Shown: positions 46,534-56,959, counted from the stretch's first letter. The stretch: DNA of 64,000 nt from Rhabdophis nuchalis (GCA_039707465.1 CM077644.1:187798462-187862461); one strand, 5' to 3'. The notes: generated by a model from the letters alone, not told the origin. Numbers and translations are program-made.

Positions 46534-47183
46534 TACTAAAAATGTTATTTTTTTCTCTCTTATATTATTTGTTATTTATTAAAGCCAACCTGCTTGCTCA
46601 AAAATATTTCCCTGGTGTTTTGTTTTCTATTTTGATTGTAGTTAAACCTGATATTTCTCCCATTTAGGTCAATTGGTGAAAGAATATCAACACATTGCAC
46701 ACCCAGCAGAAGTGTATGTAATATATTTGGTAGTTTCCCAAAATGAGTTACAGTCAGATGTTTACTTTTTCATATTTAAAAGTTTGAGCAAAGAATTCCA
46801 GCTGTGAGATACCCGGAAAAATCCAGCTGCACCGCTTTAAAGGGGAGATGGATGTTTGTAAGAGCTGCCCGCTTTTCCTTTCAATCAATTACCATAACAA
46901 ATTACTGGATATATGCCAGGAAAGATACAAAAGCTCAATGTGCAGCATTGTTTTGGATTTTGTGAACTGTTACATTTGAAGCCTGTCCTAGATAAAACCC
47001 AGATGGGGGGGAAAGAAAAGAACAGCTGGCATTGCTTTTTTCTTGCAGAAATGATAGCAATTCAATTTTCTCCAATAAAGTGTATTAGTGCTTGGTTCTT
47101 AGAAGGGTATTTGAGGACTGGAGGAACCTGGAAATCAACTTCATTGTAACCATCAACATCCAGGGCTTTTCTTATACTACAGG
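46534..47183. other. No gene recognised
   Basis: AT-rich intergenic sequence between a MITE and an L2 copy. Confidence 0.5.
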
Positions 47184-48426
47184 TATTTATTTATTTATTT
47201 TATTAGATTTCTAGTCCGCCCCCTCTCCCCGAAAGGACTCGGGGCGGTATACAGGTAAAATTAAAACTACTAAAACCATAACAATACATACAAAGTTAAA
47301 ATCAAATTAAATAGTGTTCTGTACAAATTTATAAAAGTTAAAACTAGACACAAAAAACCGAATAAAATAATTTAAAATTACAGACTGGGGCGAGAAGCAT
47401 GAAGTTAGGCCAAGTCGGCTAGATGGAACAGGTGAGTTTTGAGTTTCTGTCAAAAGGAGCGGAGGTCCGTGGTCGTTCTGATATCAGGGGGAAGGTCATT
47501 CCAAAAGGTCGGGCCCATCACAGAGAAGGCCCTTCCCCTGGGTGTTGCCCGCTCGCATTGCCTAGTGGACGGCACCTGGAGAAGACCCTCTCTGTGAGAG
47601 CGAATCGGCCGAAGGGATGTATGGAGCAGGATATGATCCCGCAAATAACTAGGTCCTTTGCCATGGAGCGCTTTAAAGATGATGACCAACACCTTGAAAT
47701 GCACCCGAAAGGCCACAGGCAGCCAGTGCAGTCTGCGCAGGAGCGGTGTTACGTGGGAGTATCTGGTAACTCCCAGAACTGCCCGCGCGGCCGCATTTTG
47801 GACCAGCTGCAGCCTTCGAGTGCATCTCAAGGGGAGTCCCATGTAGAGAGCATTACAGTAGTCTAGATGGGACGTCACAAGCGCATGAGTGACTGTGCGA
47901 AGGGCATCCCGGTCCAATAAGGGACGCAACTGGCGCACCAGACGGACCTGGTGGAACGCTCCCCTGGCCACGGCTGTCACATGGTCCTCCATTGACAGCC
48001 GGGCACCTAGGAGGATGCCCAAGTTGCGTGCCCGATCCACGGGGGCCAGATGTTCACCCCCAATGGCCAGTGATGGAATCAACTGGTTGAACCGGGGCGC
48101 CGGTAGCCACAGCCACTCAATCTTGGACGGGTTGAGCTTGAGTCTGTTCCTTCCCATCCAGATCCGTACGGCTTCCAGACACCAGGACATCACTTCGACG
48201 GCATCATTGGGGTGGTTTAGGGTAGAGATGTATAGCTGAGTATCATCAGCATACAGATGGTAATCTACCCCAAAACCACAGATGATTTCGCCCAGCGGCT
48301 TCATATATGTATTGAACAGAAGAGGCAAGAGGACCAACCCCTGAAGCACCCCACAAGTGAGAGACCTCAAGGTCGACCTCTGCCCCCCTGCCAATACAAA
48401 TTGCGATCAACAGGAGAGGTAGGAGG

Positions 48427-50402
48427 GCTTCCGGCTCCGGCGGCGACGGGCGAACTTAGGGTTCGCTCGCCGCTTTGTTCCTTTTCCCGCCCCCCCACGG
48501 GGGCGAGAAGCCCCTTGTTTGGGGCTTCTCCCGTAAAGCCGGCTCGACAGGGAAGCCCCCCCCCCACGGCAGTGGGGCGAGCGACCCTGCTCCTCGGCTT
48601 AGGCGGAAGAGGACATGCTGCGGGGGGTCTTCCCTTCGCCAAAGGTTGGCGGCACCATTTAATACTATGAAGAGAGACGATCGGAAGAGTCGGGAGGCTT
48701 TTCGGGACCTCAGCTGCGAGCGGAGAGTGAGCGTTTAAAACTTTTTTTCCTGTACTGTCAGCCGGGCTGAAAGGGACTGGAGGGGGGTGTTTGTTTCCAA
48801 CCCCCCCCCCCTTGGACTAAAAGCGGCACTCGGAAATGCCTCGTTGAGAGGAATCGGAAACTTTTAATCTGGATGGTCTTTAACAAGGGAAAGTACTTTG
48901 CGGCTTGTTGCAATTATGTTTCTAGGTCTGGCTGAAACAGTTTCTTTTTTGCTTTTTAACCGCTTTCTCCCTCGGGCTCTGAGTTTGGGCGGAAAATGGC
49001 TTCTCTTTGTCCCCGACTGACTATGACCTATGGAAAATTACCAGTGTCTCTTTGTGATTTGGACTTCCTCTAATTATTGATGAAGAATTTTCTTTTTTTG
49101 GATTTGTGTTTTCCTTTCTGGATTGCCTTCGTTATTATACCTATGGAGTTGGAAAAGTGTTTCTCTACTGGTTTCTGAATTTTGCAGCTATACAACTTTA
49201 AGAACTTTGGACTCCTGATCTGCCTACCAGCCCCACCCTAAAAACGCCATTTTATTGGCACGGATTTTAACAGCTAAACATGGCACAAGAAGAAACGCTG
49301 GCACGCCTTGAACAAAGAATGACTGCCCTTGAATCTGTTATACAAAATTTGGTATTAGAAATTAAGGCCCAGAGGGCAGAAAATGTCAACTTTAAAAAGG
49401 AATTATTGGACACTCGAAAACAAGTGCTTGAGAATACACAGAAGAATGAAGAATTGAAAGGGGGGCTGGAGGGGGCTAAGGGAGAGATTAAAAATGTTTC
49501 TAATGAGGTTGTGGAAATAAATGGGCACGTGACTAGGATAGATATGGAAAGGATGACATATTTTTTGAGATTTCAGAATGTTTCTGAGACGGATGGTGAA
49601 TGTCTCCCTGATCTTATGAGTACAATTATTGCAGACTATTTACATAAACCTAAAGATGAGATCAGAGGGGACATTGACCTAGTCTACAGAATTAATTCTG
49701 CATATGCCAGGATGAATGAAGTACCCAGAGAGATACATGTAAAATTTGTTAGAAGGTCAACCAGAGAGGAGATCTTGAAGGCGCAAAGAGGGAGTCCTAT
49801 GATTTACCAACAAAAGGAGGTTACCATCTTGAAGCAGATTCCAAGAAAGATTAGAGAAGCTAGAAGGAAATTTTCCTTCTTGTCTAAAACATTGTTTGAT
49901 CATGGGATCTGGTTCAAGTGGGTGATACCCGAAGGGATGCTGGTGTTCTGGGAAGGAGATAGAGTGAAGATTAAAACAGTTGCTGAGGCGGAAGCCTTTC
50001 TTAAAAAACATTCCTCTGTCCTGGGAGAAGATCCAGGGGGGGCAGGGGGAGCCATGGCCCCGTCCGCTGGGGGCCCGGGGGAGAAGGGGGAAGATACAAT
50101 TGCCAAGAGACTTAGATCTAAAAAATAACTTTGCCCTTGTTTTTTTTTGAGTAATATTGTATGATATTTGTAATCTGGATTTTTGTAATTGACTGAGAGT
50201 ATATAATTGAAAAATTTAGGAATATGTACTTGCTCCCAGCTTGTAGTGTTATGTGAAATGTTTTTTTTTTCTTTCTTTTTAATAATGTAACTTGAGGTAC
50301 CGGAGGAGCCGAAGACTTTGACGTGACTACTCTCAAAATTTCTATGTAACCCTTACCCTACCCCACAAAAAATGTAAACTCAATAAAACTTTTTCAATAT
50401 AA
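48427..50402 (+). mobile_element. ORF1-only L1-derived (HAL1-like) element, copy 3, full length and intact
   Basis: The 1976-bp insertion is defined exactly by an 18-bp duplication AACAGGAGAGGTAGGAGG (48409-48426, 50403-50420) in the RT of an L2. It has a CpG-rich 5'UTR of about 850 bp, one intact ORF1 (49280-50128), a 3'UTR of about 270 bp, AATAAA at 50382-50387 and an end TTTTTCAATATAA. ORF2 is absent, and there is no junk where it might have been: the 3'UTR matches that of copies 1 and 4. The 5' end CTTCCGGCTCCGGCGGCGAC resembles that of copy 2, showing a family-defined start. It must be moved in trans, because it has no RT or endonuclease. Confidence 0.92.
49280..50128 (+). CDS. L1 ORF1p-like protein, intact (282 aa)
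   Basis: The product is predicted to form trimers on RNA and act as a chaperone in retrotransposition, as L1 ORF1p does. Residues about 1-80 are a coiled coil rich in E/K/L/N heptads (LARLEQRMTALESVIQNLVL). The RRM-like domain spans about 88-165 (RMTYFLRFQNVSETDGECLP, then REIHVKFVRRSTREEILKAQ). The C-terminal domain covers about 170-245 (VTILKQIPRKIREARRKFSF, FDHGIWFKW, EGMLVFWEGDRVKIKT). The tail is Gly/Pro-rich and ends KRLRSKK. The ATG at 49280 is the first in the frame and begins the coiled coil. Human L1 ORF1p is 338 residues, so this is shorter, mainly in the coiled coil. No stop or shift is present. No ORF2 follows. Confidence 0.9.
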   Translation: MAQEETLARLEQRMTALESVIQNLVLEIKAQRAENVNFKKELLDTRKQVLENTQKNEELKGGLEGAKGEIKNVSNEVVEINGHVTRIDMERMTYFLRFQNVSETDGECLPDLMSTIIADYLHKPKDEIRGDIDLVYRINSAYARMNEVPREIHVKFVRRSTREEILKAQRGSPMIYQQKEVTILKQIPRKIREARRKFSFLSKTLFDHGIWFKWVIPEGMLVFWEGDRVKIKTVAEAEAFLKKHSSVLGEDPGGAGGAMAPSAGGPGEKGEDTIAKRLRSKK

Positions 50403-50758
50403 AACAGGAGAGGTAGGAGGAGAACCACCGTAAAATGGTGCCCCTCACCTCCAACCCCTCCAGTCGATGCAATAGGATACCATGGTCGATGGTATCAAAA
50501 GACGCCGAGAGGTCTAATAGGACCAGGATGGAGGAACAACCCCCATCTCTGGCCCTCCAGAGATCATCCACCAACGCGACCAATGCCGTTTCCGTGCTGT
50601 GACCGGGCCGGAAGCCGGACTGGCGCGGGTCCAGATAATCAATTTCCTCCAGGTGACGTGGAAACTGTTGTGCCACCACACTCTCTACAACCTTCGCCAA
50701 AAAGTGAAGGTTGGAGACCGGATGATAATTTACTAACAATGCTGGGTCCAGGGAAGGC

Positions 50759-51008
50759 ACAGAGATTGATTTATGTTATGTGATCCAGAAAAAAAAATCA
50801 TATCAAGAAGCAAATATAGGAAACATCAGGTTTTCTCTGATCTTTCTGAGCTCTGAGCTAGCCAATATGAATATCAATCACTGCCAGCTGAACTGCTGAT
50901 TTTAGGCTGTGAACATCTGTCTCCTAAGAACTAAAAATGGCCCACTAGTGAGCAGTTCGGTCTCACCGGAAAAACACTTAATCTCTCCCCTGGTATAGCC
51001 AACAAAAT
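50759..51008. other. No gene; direct repeat arm at 50956-50980
   Basis: It contains TTCGGTCTCACCGGAAAAAC, a near-copy of which lies at 51289-51314 (ACCGGTCTCACGGGAATAAC). Confidence 0.5.
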
Positions 51009-51150
51009 GAGGAGAGCCTGTGGCTTAGAGGTTAATACATCTACCAATATATGCAAGTAGCCCCGGTTCAAATCCCAGAAGGATATGGCTAGCTGATGAG
51101 AGCTAAATAGCTTGAAATAGATCTATATTAGTGTCCCTTTATTTCTTTGC
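51009..51150 (+). mobile_element. tRNA-derived SINE (different family)
   Basis: An A box TGGCTTAGAGGTTA (51021-51034) and a B box GGTTCAAATCC (51065-51075) are spaced as in tRNA promoters, followed by a non-tRNA body (GGATATGGCTAGCTGATGAG) and a T-rich end. It cannot fold as a complete tRNA, so it is a SINE and not a tRNA gene. Confidence 0.6.
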
Positions 51151-51959
51151 CAGTAAAACATAAATTCAACACAAAAATAGTTTGTCACAAAAGCAACTCC
51201 CTGCAAGGGCTCCTGGATTGGGGCTGAAAGGTGAAAGCGGAAGCAACATGCTCTGTCTCATAATTGAGTAGACCAGGTTGCCCTGCTAGACCGGTCTCAC
51301 GGGAATAACACTTAGTGAGAAGTTCATACCATCAAAATACCAATGATAACAATTGTGATCATGTTGATGTCAGAAATATACCCATAAGAACAAATCAATT
51401 ACATATATTGATTATATACTGTGTAATTGATTTGTTTCCTATTATAGGTATAAAAAACAGGAAGGCAGTAGATTTGAATTGTAACAGTAACACAGAATAG
51501 AGCTAACTAGCTGCTTTTTAAAATAATTATATTGAAATCTATGGAGATTCTGAGTCACCCAGGTCATGGTTGTCCCAAAGGTGCTTTGGGACAATTTTAT
51601 TGAAGATTACAATTAAAAAGATAAAAACTAATACAAACTAAAAAAAAATTAAACAAAAAAATAGAAAAGCATAAAAGAAAAATAGAAAAAAATAAATAAA
51701 TAAAAATAAGTAAATAAAAGAAAAAAATATGTAAAGAAATGACTTCTTCACAATATATGTTAATAATATATTATCTTGTCTTGAAATACAACATATGATC
51801 TCTCCAGTCCATAAATCATTTCATATCTTTAATCAAATCTTGAAAGCCTTGTCATTTAGTCCTACTCACCAAAATTCCATTAACGATTATCAACGATAAA
51901 ATATCTATTTTAACCTTGATCAAATAAGCCACCTTTATGTTTCTTCCTTTAACTTTTAA
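51151..51959. other. No gene recognised; A-rich tract at 51640-51730
   Basis: This includes the second direct-repeat arm at 51289-51314 and a long A-rich, TAAA-like tract; no coding signal. Confidence 0.5.
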
Positions 51960-51972
51960 CAATCTTGATTTT

Positions 51973-52600
51973 TTTTTCTTTTTTTGAAAAAGTTTTATTG
52001 GTTTTTACAATTTTCCAAAGGGTAAGGTAGGGGTTACAGAAACATTTTGAGAACCTTTGCGTCAGAGTCCTTGGCCCTTCCCAGGCTACATAATAAAACA
52101 TTGGTAAGAAAATTTATCAAAAAATACTACAAGATAAAGATAGGTGAATACATCATACATTTCCCATTCTACGCTGGCAGACTTGTACAAACATCCTGGT
52201 ACAAAAAGGTTAAAAAAAAATTAATAAAAAAAGAAAAAAAGCAAGCAAAGTCATTTTTTGGATCTAAGCCTCTTGGCAATTGTATCTTCTTTTTCTCCCT
52301 CCTGGCCCCCAGTGGGCGGGGCCATGCCCCCCCTGCTCCCCCTGGATCTTCCCCCACGACAGAGGAGTGTTTTTTAAGAAAGGCTTCCGCCTCAACAATT
52401 GTTTTAATCCTTACTCTTCCTCCTTCCCAGAACACCAGCATCCCTTCGGGCATCGCCCACTTGAACCAAATCCCGTGATCAAACAATTTTTTGGATAAGA
52501 AGGAATACCTCCTTCTCATCTCCCTAATCTTTTTTGGGATCTGCTTCAAGATGACGACAACCTTTTGTTGGTAAATTAATGGCCCTCCTCTCTGCGCCTT
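51973..52600 (-). mobile_element. ORF1-only L1-derived (HAL1-like) element, copy 4, 5'-truncated
   Basis: The minus strand encodes the ORF1p C-terminal domain (VILKQIPKKIREMRRRYSFL, FDHGIWFKWAMPEGMLVFWE, GGRVRIKTIVEAEAFLKKHS), with a frameshift near the Gly-rich tail (about 52300). The shared 3'UTR and AATAAAACTTTTTC plus an A-rich end follow. A 13-bp duplication CAATCTTGATTTT flanks it (51960-51972, 52601-52613). It is truncated in the RRM. The 3'UTR passes directly from ORF1 with no ORF2. Confidence 0.85.
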
Positions 52601-52613
52601 CAATCTTGATTTT

Positions 52614-53142
52614 CAATCCTTTCAAATAATATCTTTGAACTTATCATTTTTTCTTTGTCTCTTATTATAAAATCTTTCAAAATGTGAATAGGTTAGTTTT
52701 GTAAATCCAATGTAGAAAAATCATCCTAGTCATTCTTTTGGTATATTATTTGAAGGAAGACTTTCCAAAAATATACTTCAATTTTTTAATGACTCTCACA
52801 CATATTTTTGTTGCTTTCAAAATATGCTCATGATCATATAGAAACACTTCATAATCCTCATGCCATTTTTAACTGTCATGTCTTAGATATTTTCCCCTCT
52901 CTTGACAGGTGATGTGATTTGATCATGTGATCCTGAACTTGGCTTGACTCTGAGTTTGAATCAGTATGCTAAGTGAATTACAAGCTAAATGTTCATGATG
53001 ACAAAACATCAAACTAGTTGAAAATGAAAAACAAAATTAGACCTATTCTCAGACGACAGTATTGATCAGTCTTCAAATACTTGGTTTACAATAAGGACTC
53101 CCATTGTTATATTAAGAGTAGTTCTTGTTTATCCTGCATAAG
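52614..53142. other. No gene recognised
   Basis: AT-rich intergenic DNA. Confidence 0.5.
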
Positions 53143-53369
53143 AGCTGAGGTGGCACAGAGGTTAGAGTGCAGCACTACAGGCTACTTCAGCTGACTGCTA
53201 GCTGCAGTTCACCGGTTTGAATCTCACTGGCTCAATGATGACTCAGCCTTCCATCCTTCCGAGGTCGGTAAAATGAAGACTCAGATTGTTGCAGGCAATA
53301 TGCTGACTCTGTAAACTGCTTAAAGAGGGCTGTAAAAGCACTATATAAGTGTAAGCACTATTGCTATAA
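53143..53369 (+). mobile_element. Sauria-type SINE (BovB-partner SINE)
   Basis: The tRNA head (GAGGTGGCACAGAGGTTAGA as A box, CCGGTTTGAATCTC as B box) is followed by CAGCCTTCCATCCTTCCGAG, GGTAAAATGAAGACTCAGAT and the 3' end CACTATATAAGTGTAAGCAC then TATTGCTATAATT. This is the characteristic Sauria SINE layout in squamates, whose 3' end is shared with BovB LINEs and is mobilised by them. It appears full length. Confidence 0.85.
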
Positions 53370-53513
53370 TTATTTAAATATGCAATGGAATAAATGCCAA
53401 GATAGCTCAAAAATATTTTTTAATTTGTTCCCATCCTTGAGAGAATTTAGAATTCAGAAGGCCAGCATTAACATTCTTGTAGAATCTTTCAAGTATGCTG
53501 GACAACAATTTCA

Positions 53514-54445
53514 TTTTAAAAGAATTTATTGGTTTTTACAAAATAATATTGGGAAAAGGGTATAGGAAAAAACGTTACATTTTAGTAGCTTCATGCCAGA
53601 GCTGGCGGTCCCCCCCAAACTTCATCATAGTACAGATTTTAGTTTAAAAAAAAAAAAGACAAGCACAATAACAAATACATTGCATATTTTCTATGTTCAT
53701 TCTTGTTTTTCCTTACCATCAATCATTATAAGATTCAAATAAATTTTTTGAATAGTATCATTTTTGAGACCTAAGTCTTTTGGCTATTGATTCTTCCCCC
53801 CCCCCCGTCATCGGGAGGGGCCGCCGCCCCCACTGTTCCTCCTTCATCGTCCCCTAGGAATATGGAGTATTTTTGAGAAAAAGCATTTGCCTCTTCTAAA
53901 GTTTTGATTCTAATTCTACTCCCTTCCCACAAAACCAACATCCCTTCTGGTAACAACCATTTGAACCAGATCCCTTTTTTAAATAGTTTCTTAGATAGGA
54001 AGGAATAATTCCTTCTCATATCTCTAATTTTCTTTGGGATTTGCTTCAAAATGATTATCTCATTGTCTTGGTATTTCAAAGGCCCTCCCCTTTGGGCTCT
54101 CAGAATCTCCTCCCTCATGGACTTCCTTAAAAATTTTACATGGACTTCTCTTGGGACATTATGTGTCGTTGCATATGCCGAATTGATTCTATAAACCAGA
54201 TCAATATCCCATGTAATTTTTCTTTATTTTTTTGAAGATAATCCGCTAATATTGTAATCATAATATCTTTGAAATCTTCTGCATCTGACTCTGGTATGTT
54301 TTGAAATCTAAGAAAAAGTGACATTCTTTCAAACTCCAATTTTGAAATATAATTCCCTAATTCTAAACTTTCTTTTTGTATTCCCTTTACCTCATTTCCC
54401 ATCCCAGCCACCCCTCCTTCCAACACCTCTATTCTTTGTTTGTTA
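53514..54445 (-). mobile_element. ORF1-only L1-derived (HAL1-like) element, copy 5, 5'-truncated
   Basis: Two minus-strand pieces carry ORF1p. 54136-54426 has the end of the coiled coil and the start of the RRM (FERMSLFLRFQNIPESDAED). 53771-54118 has the rest (EEILRAQRGGPLKYQDNEII, IPKKIRDMRRNYSFLSKKLF, PEGMLVLWEGSRIRIKT). A frameshift near 54120-54230 separates them. The 3'UTR follows at once and ends with AATAAATTCTTTTAAAA. The flanks GCTGGACAACAATTTCA (53497-53513) and GCTGGACAATTTCA (54446-54459) are a duplication with a 3-nt difference. Sequence is intermediate between copies 1/3/4 and copy 2, so at least two subfamilies exist. Confidence 0.83.
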
Positions 54446-54626
54446 GCTGGACAATTTCAGTTAGCCTTGATAAAATTTGATAGGAATTGTAGTCAATCAC
54501 ATCTAAATGCTTGCCTTTTTAAGATCCTAGCAAATAATATGAAATGAAATCACAAAGAATCAAAACAAAGGCAAATAGCAGTAGTAGTTAGATCTATATA
54601 CTACTTCATAGTGATATACAGCATTT

Positions 54627-55277
54627 TGTCATGGATTCACTACTGGGCCTCTCTCCAGATGCAAGTTCAGAGGAAGAGGGTGAGTTTGAGTCTGCAGAGG
54701 AAAGTGCAGAGTAGAGTATTGGTCAGGATTGGGGCTCAGAGAGTGCTAGCCTGATAGAGCAGCCTCAGCTGGGTCAATTGGATGAGCAACAGGCTGAGGC
54801 TGAGGGAGGTAAACCACAGCTATAGCAAATTGGCCAGAAGGCTCCAGGAGAGGACTGGGGTGTGGCTGCTACCCATTAGCATTGAAAAGAAAGTAGAGTC
54901 CATACCTCCTCCTGATCCAAGGACATGTAGAACGGAGAGAATACAGGCACAATGCTGGTCAGGTAGACTACTGATGAGGAGGCAATCTTGCCTCTCATGA
55001 AGGGCTGCACTGACTTTGTCTACTTGATCTTGCTCTGAGGACTTAAATATTGCTGGAGCAACATGCCCAGTTCTGTGTCTTGTGTGCTCCTGCTGTGTAT
55101 CCTACCCTTTCAAATTGTGAGCTGCCTTCCTGGACTTTATGTGTGCCTGTTGGACTCAGTTATTCAGTGACTCTTGCTGTGCTGAGCCCAGAATCTGATA
55201 GTCCTGTGCAACAGGACTATATTCTGAGGACCTGTTTGGGGGGTTTAAATAAACACCTGTAGAACTCTTGCTGCACA
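54627..55277 (+). mobile_element. Probable solo LTR (about 651 bp)
   Basis: It begins TGTCATGG and ends TGCACA, giving TG...CA ends. It carries a TTAAATA motif near 55043 as a possible TATA element and, late, TTTAAATAAACACCTG with an AATAAA signal at about 55249, then a GT-rich tail. No polypurine tract, coding region or clear flanking duplication was found, so the assignment rests on layout only. Confidence 0.45.
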
Positions 55278-55439
55278 GTATATTGTGAGCAATGCACATC
55301 TCTAAGCAATTTATAAACATATTACCCCAATAATCTGGGTCCTCATTTTACCAACCTTGAAACGGACAGACTGCTAGGAGTTCGCAGGGGTTTGGGAGAG
55401 CCTCTAGCTAAGGATCTGTTCAGTTTGGAGCACCCCCAA

Positions 55440-55717
55440 TCCCACTCCTTGCTGGCCCTGCCTACCCGACTCCTCCCAGGAGTCCCTACTTGGCCTGTTT
55501 TGGATGCAGGTAAGTGCAGGGCGCACGCAGAGGCTTGGGGAGGGCGGAAAACGGATCTACCAGAACTTCAGAAGAGGGCCTCCAGAGCCTGGGGAGGGCA
55601 AAAGCGCCCCCCCCCACTTGTGGTAACGGAGGCCAACTAGGCCACACCGACCATGGCCACGCCCACCTAGCAACCAGGCATACAACCCCTTGCTAAAATT
55701 TTTGAAGCCCACCCCTG
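55440..55717. mobile_element. hAT MITE fragment
   Basis: A GC-rich block ends GAAGCCCACCCCTG, which matches the terminal repeats of the MITEs at 46372 and 61945. The opposite end is lost or unclear. Confidence 0.45.
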
Positions 55718-55726
55718 CCTTGGAAC

Positions 55727-55810
55727 GATGGAATTTCAATAACTGTAGAATCAGCATAAAAAAATTGGCAAAAGTGAAGGGGGGGCTGAATACTTTCTGA
55801 ATGCACTGTA
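55727..55810. mobile_element. Tc1/mariner terminal fragment (84 bp)
   Basis: Read on the minus strand, TACAGTGCATTCAGAAAGTA followed by TTCAGCCCCCCTTCACTTTT is the well-known outer end of a Tc1-like element. It is cut off after about 84 bp, with no transposase. Confidence 0.7.
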
Positions 55811-56156
55811 GGTTCACCAGTCAATGAGCCCTTGAAAAACTCTGGATAATCTTCAGGCAAATCTTCAGAAATCTTGCTTTGAAGCAACAGTGACTGTAGA
55901 CATAGCCATCTTATCCCATCCTAATATCTTTGTTTTCAACAGGCATTTTAATCAAACGACACTATCAGAAGACTTTATTGTTGTCTTCATTGTAGGGGGG
56001 AAATGCCTTTCAGATTAAAAACTGCTGAAGGCACGCATAAACTCTGAAATGTGTTCAATTTAAATAACCAGTATACAGTACATGAAACCAGCAGACTAGA
56101 ATATTTACAGCAGTAAACTGACTTTCTTTGTTCATGAGCAAACAGAAAGGAAAGTC

Positions 56157-56157
56157 A

Positions 56158-56254
<97 letters not shown>
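56157..56254. repeat. (TGTC)n-(TATC)n compound microsatellite
   Basis: About nine TGTC units (56158-56193) pass into about fifteen TATC units (56194-56254). The TATC/GATA part is the Bkm-type motif frequent in snakes. Confidence 0.95.
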
Positions 56255-56959
56255 GATATATCTATTTTATTCTTAGACATGTTCAAAACGTCATCATTCT
56301 ATTCGCACTAACACAATAACTAAAATCCTCCATTTTTCATGCAAATTTGTTACTGTAACAAGACACGCAAATATGCCGCAGTGGAATAATCAAACACAAT
56401 CTGGCTTTGTTTATATGAGATATATTAAGCTGTGTTTTCCAGGAAAGAATGGCATTCCCTGTGGATGTATATCATGATCACAGACTTCTGATTAATGACC
56501 ATGGAGAATATGAGTGGAGATTTGCTACAAGGGGAGGGGGGGTCATACAGAGTACACACGTTAAAGTTGACTCTGCACCACAACGGCTTACAAAGATCGC
56601 AGTCTTCATTGTGTGTGTCCCCCCCCTCTCTCTGGAATGGGTACCCTACCATTGTTTCAACATTCTATGATTGAATCATCTTTTCCCTAGATGCTATATA
56701 ATCAAGATGGAAAAAAAGGTAATAAATATTTCTAGAGGAGAAAACTCTTCTGTTCTATTGGACATCTTCCTATTGAGCCAGAATTAGAGGATCCAAATTT
56801 GTTGTGTTCCTGAAGTCCTAGGAAAAGGAGAAAAGGAGAGAATGCCAAGTTTTTGACATGGTGGCAGCCATTTAATGAAATGACTAAAATCAGTGGGACA
56901 TAAGGCTGTGAAGCAAATGGTCTCTTTGGAAATACCTTTTAAAGATACTTAAGATGCAT
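56255..56959. other. No gene assigned; open frame of unknown nature at 56449-56670
   Basis: The 73-codon plus-strand frame begins MAFPVDVYHDHRLLINDHGE just after a TTTTCCAG that could be a splice acceptor. It is not a family I recognise, and its second half runs through a G7 and a C7 run. It is probably chance or a decayed element. Confidence 0.35.

Larger units (their letters stand above)
47184..50758 (-). mobile_element. L2-type LINE split by an ORF1-only element
   Basis: The two parts are 47184-48426 and 50421-50758 on the minus strand. The right part has RT motifs [20 protein letters not shown] and [16 protein letters not shown]. The left part continues in RT (YADDTQLYISTLNHPND) and the C-terminal domain, with one stop in the RSF*QK context near 47450, the 3'UTR, hairpin and an (AATA)n tail. 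Both parts are otherwise open, so the L2 was young when it was interrupted. It is 5'-truncated at about 50758. Confidence 0.88.

Noticed and set aside
48427..49279. A host CpG-island promoter at this GC-rich block
   Set aside because: It begins exactly at a target-site duplication and leads into ORF1, so it is the 5'UTR of the inserted element.
51021..51075. tRNA gene suggested by A and B boxes
   Set aside because: No acceptor stem or complete cloverleaf can be formed and the sequence continues into a SINE body.
56157..56254. Regular repeats resembling a CRISPR array
   Set aside because: They are plain tetranucleotide microsatellites with no spacers, in a vertebrate genome.
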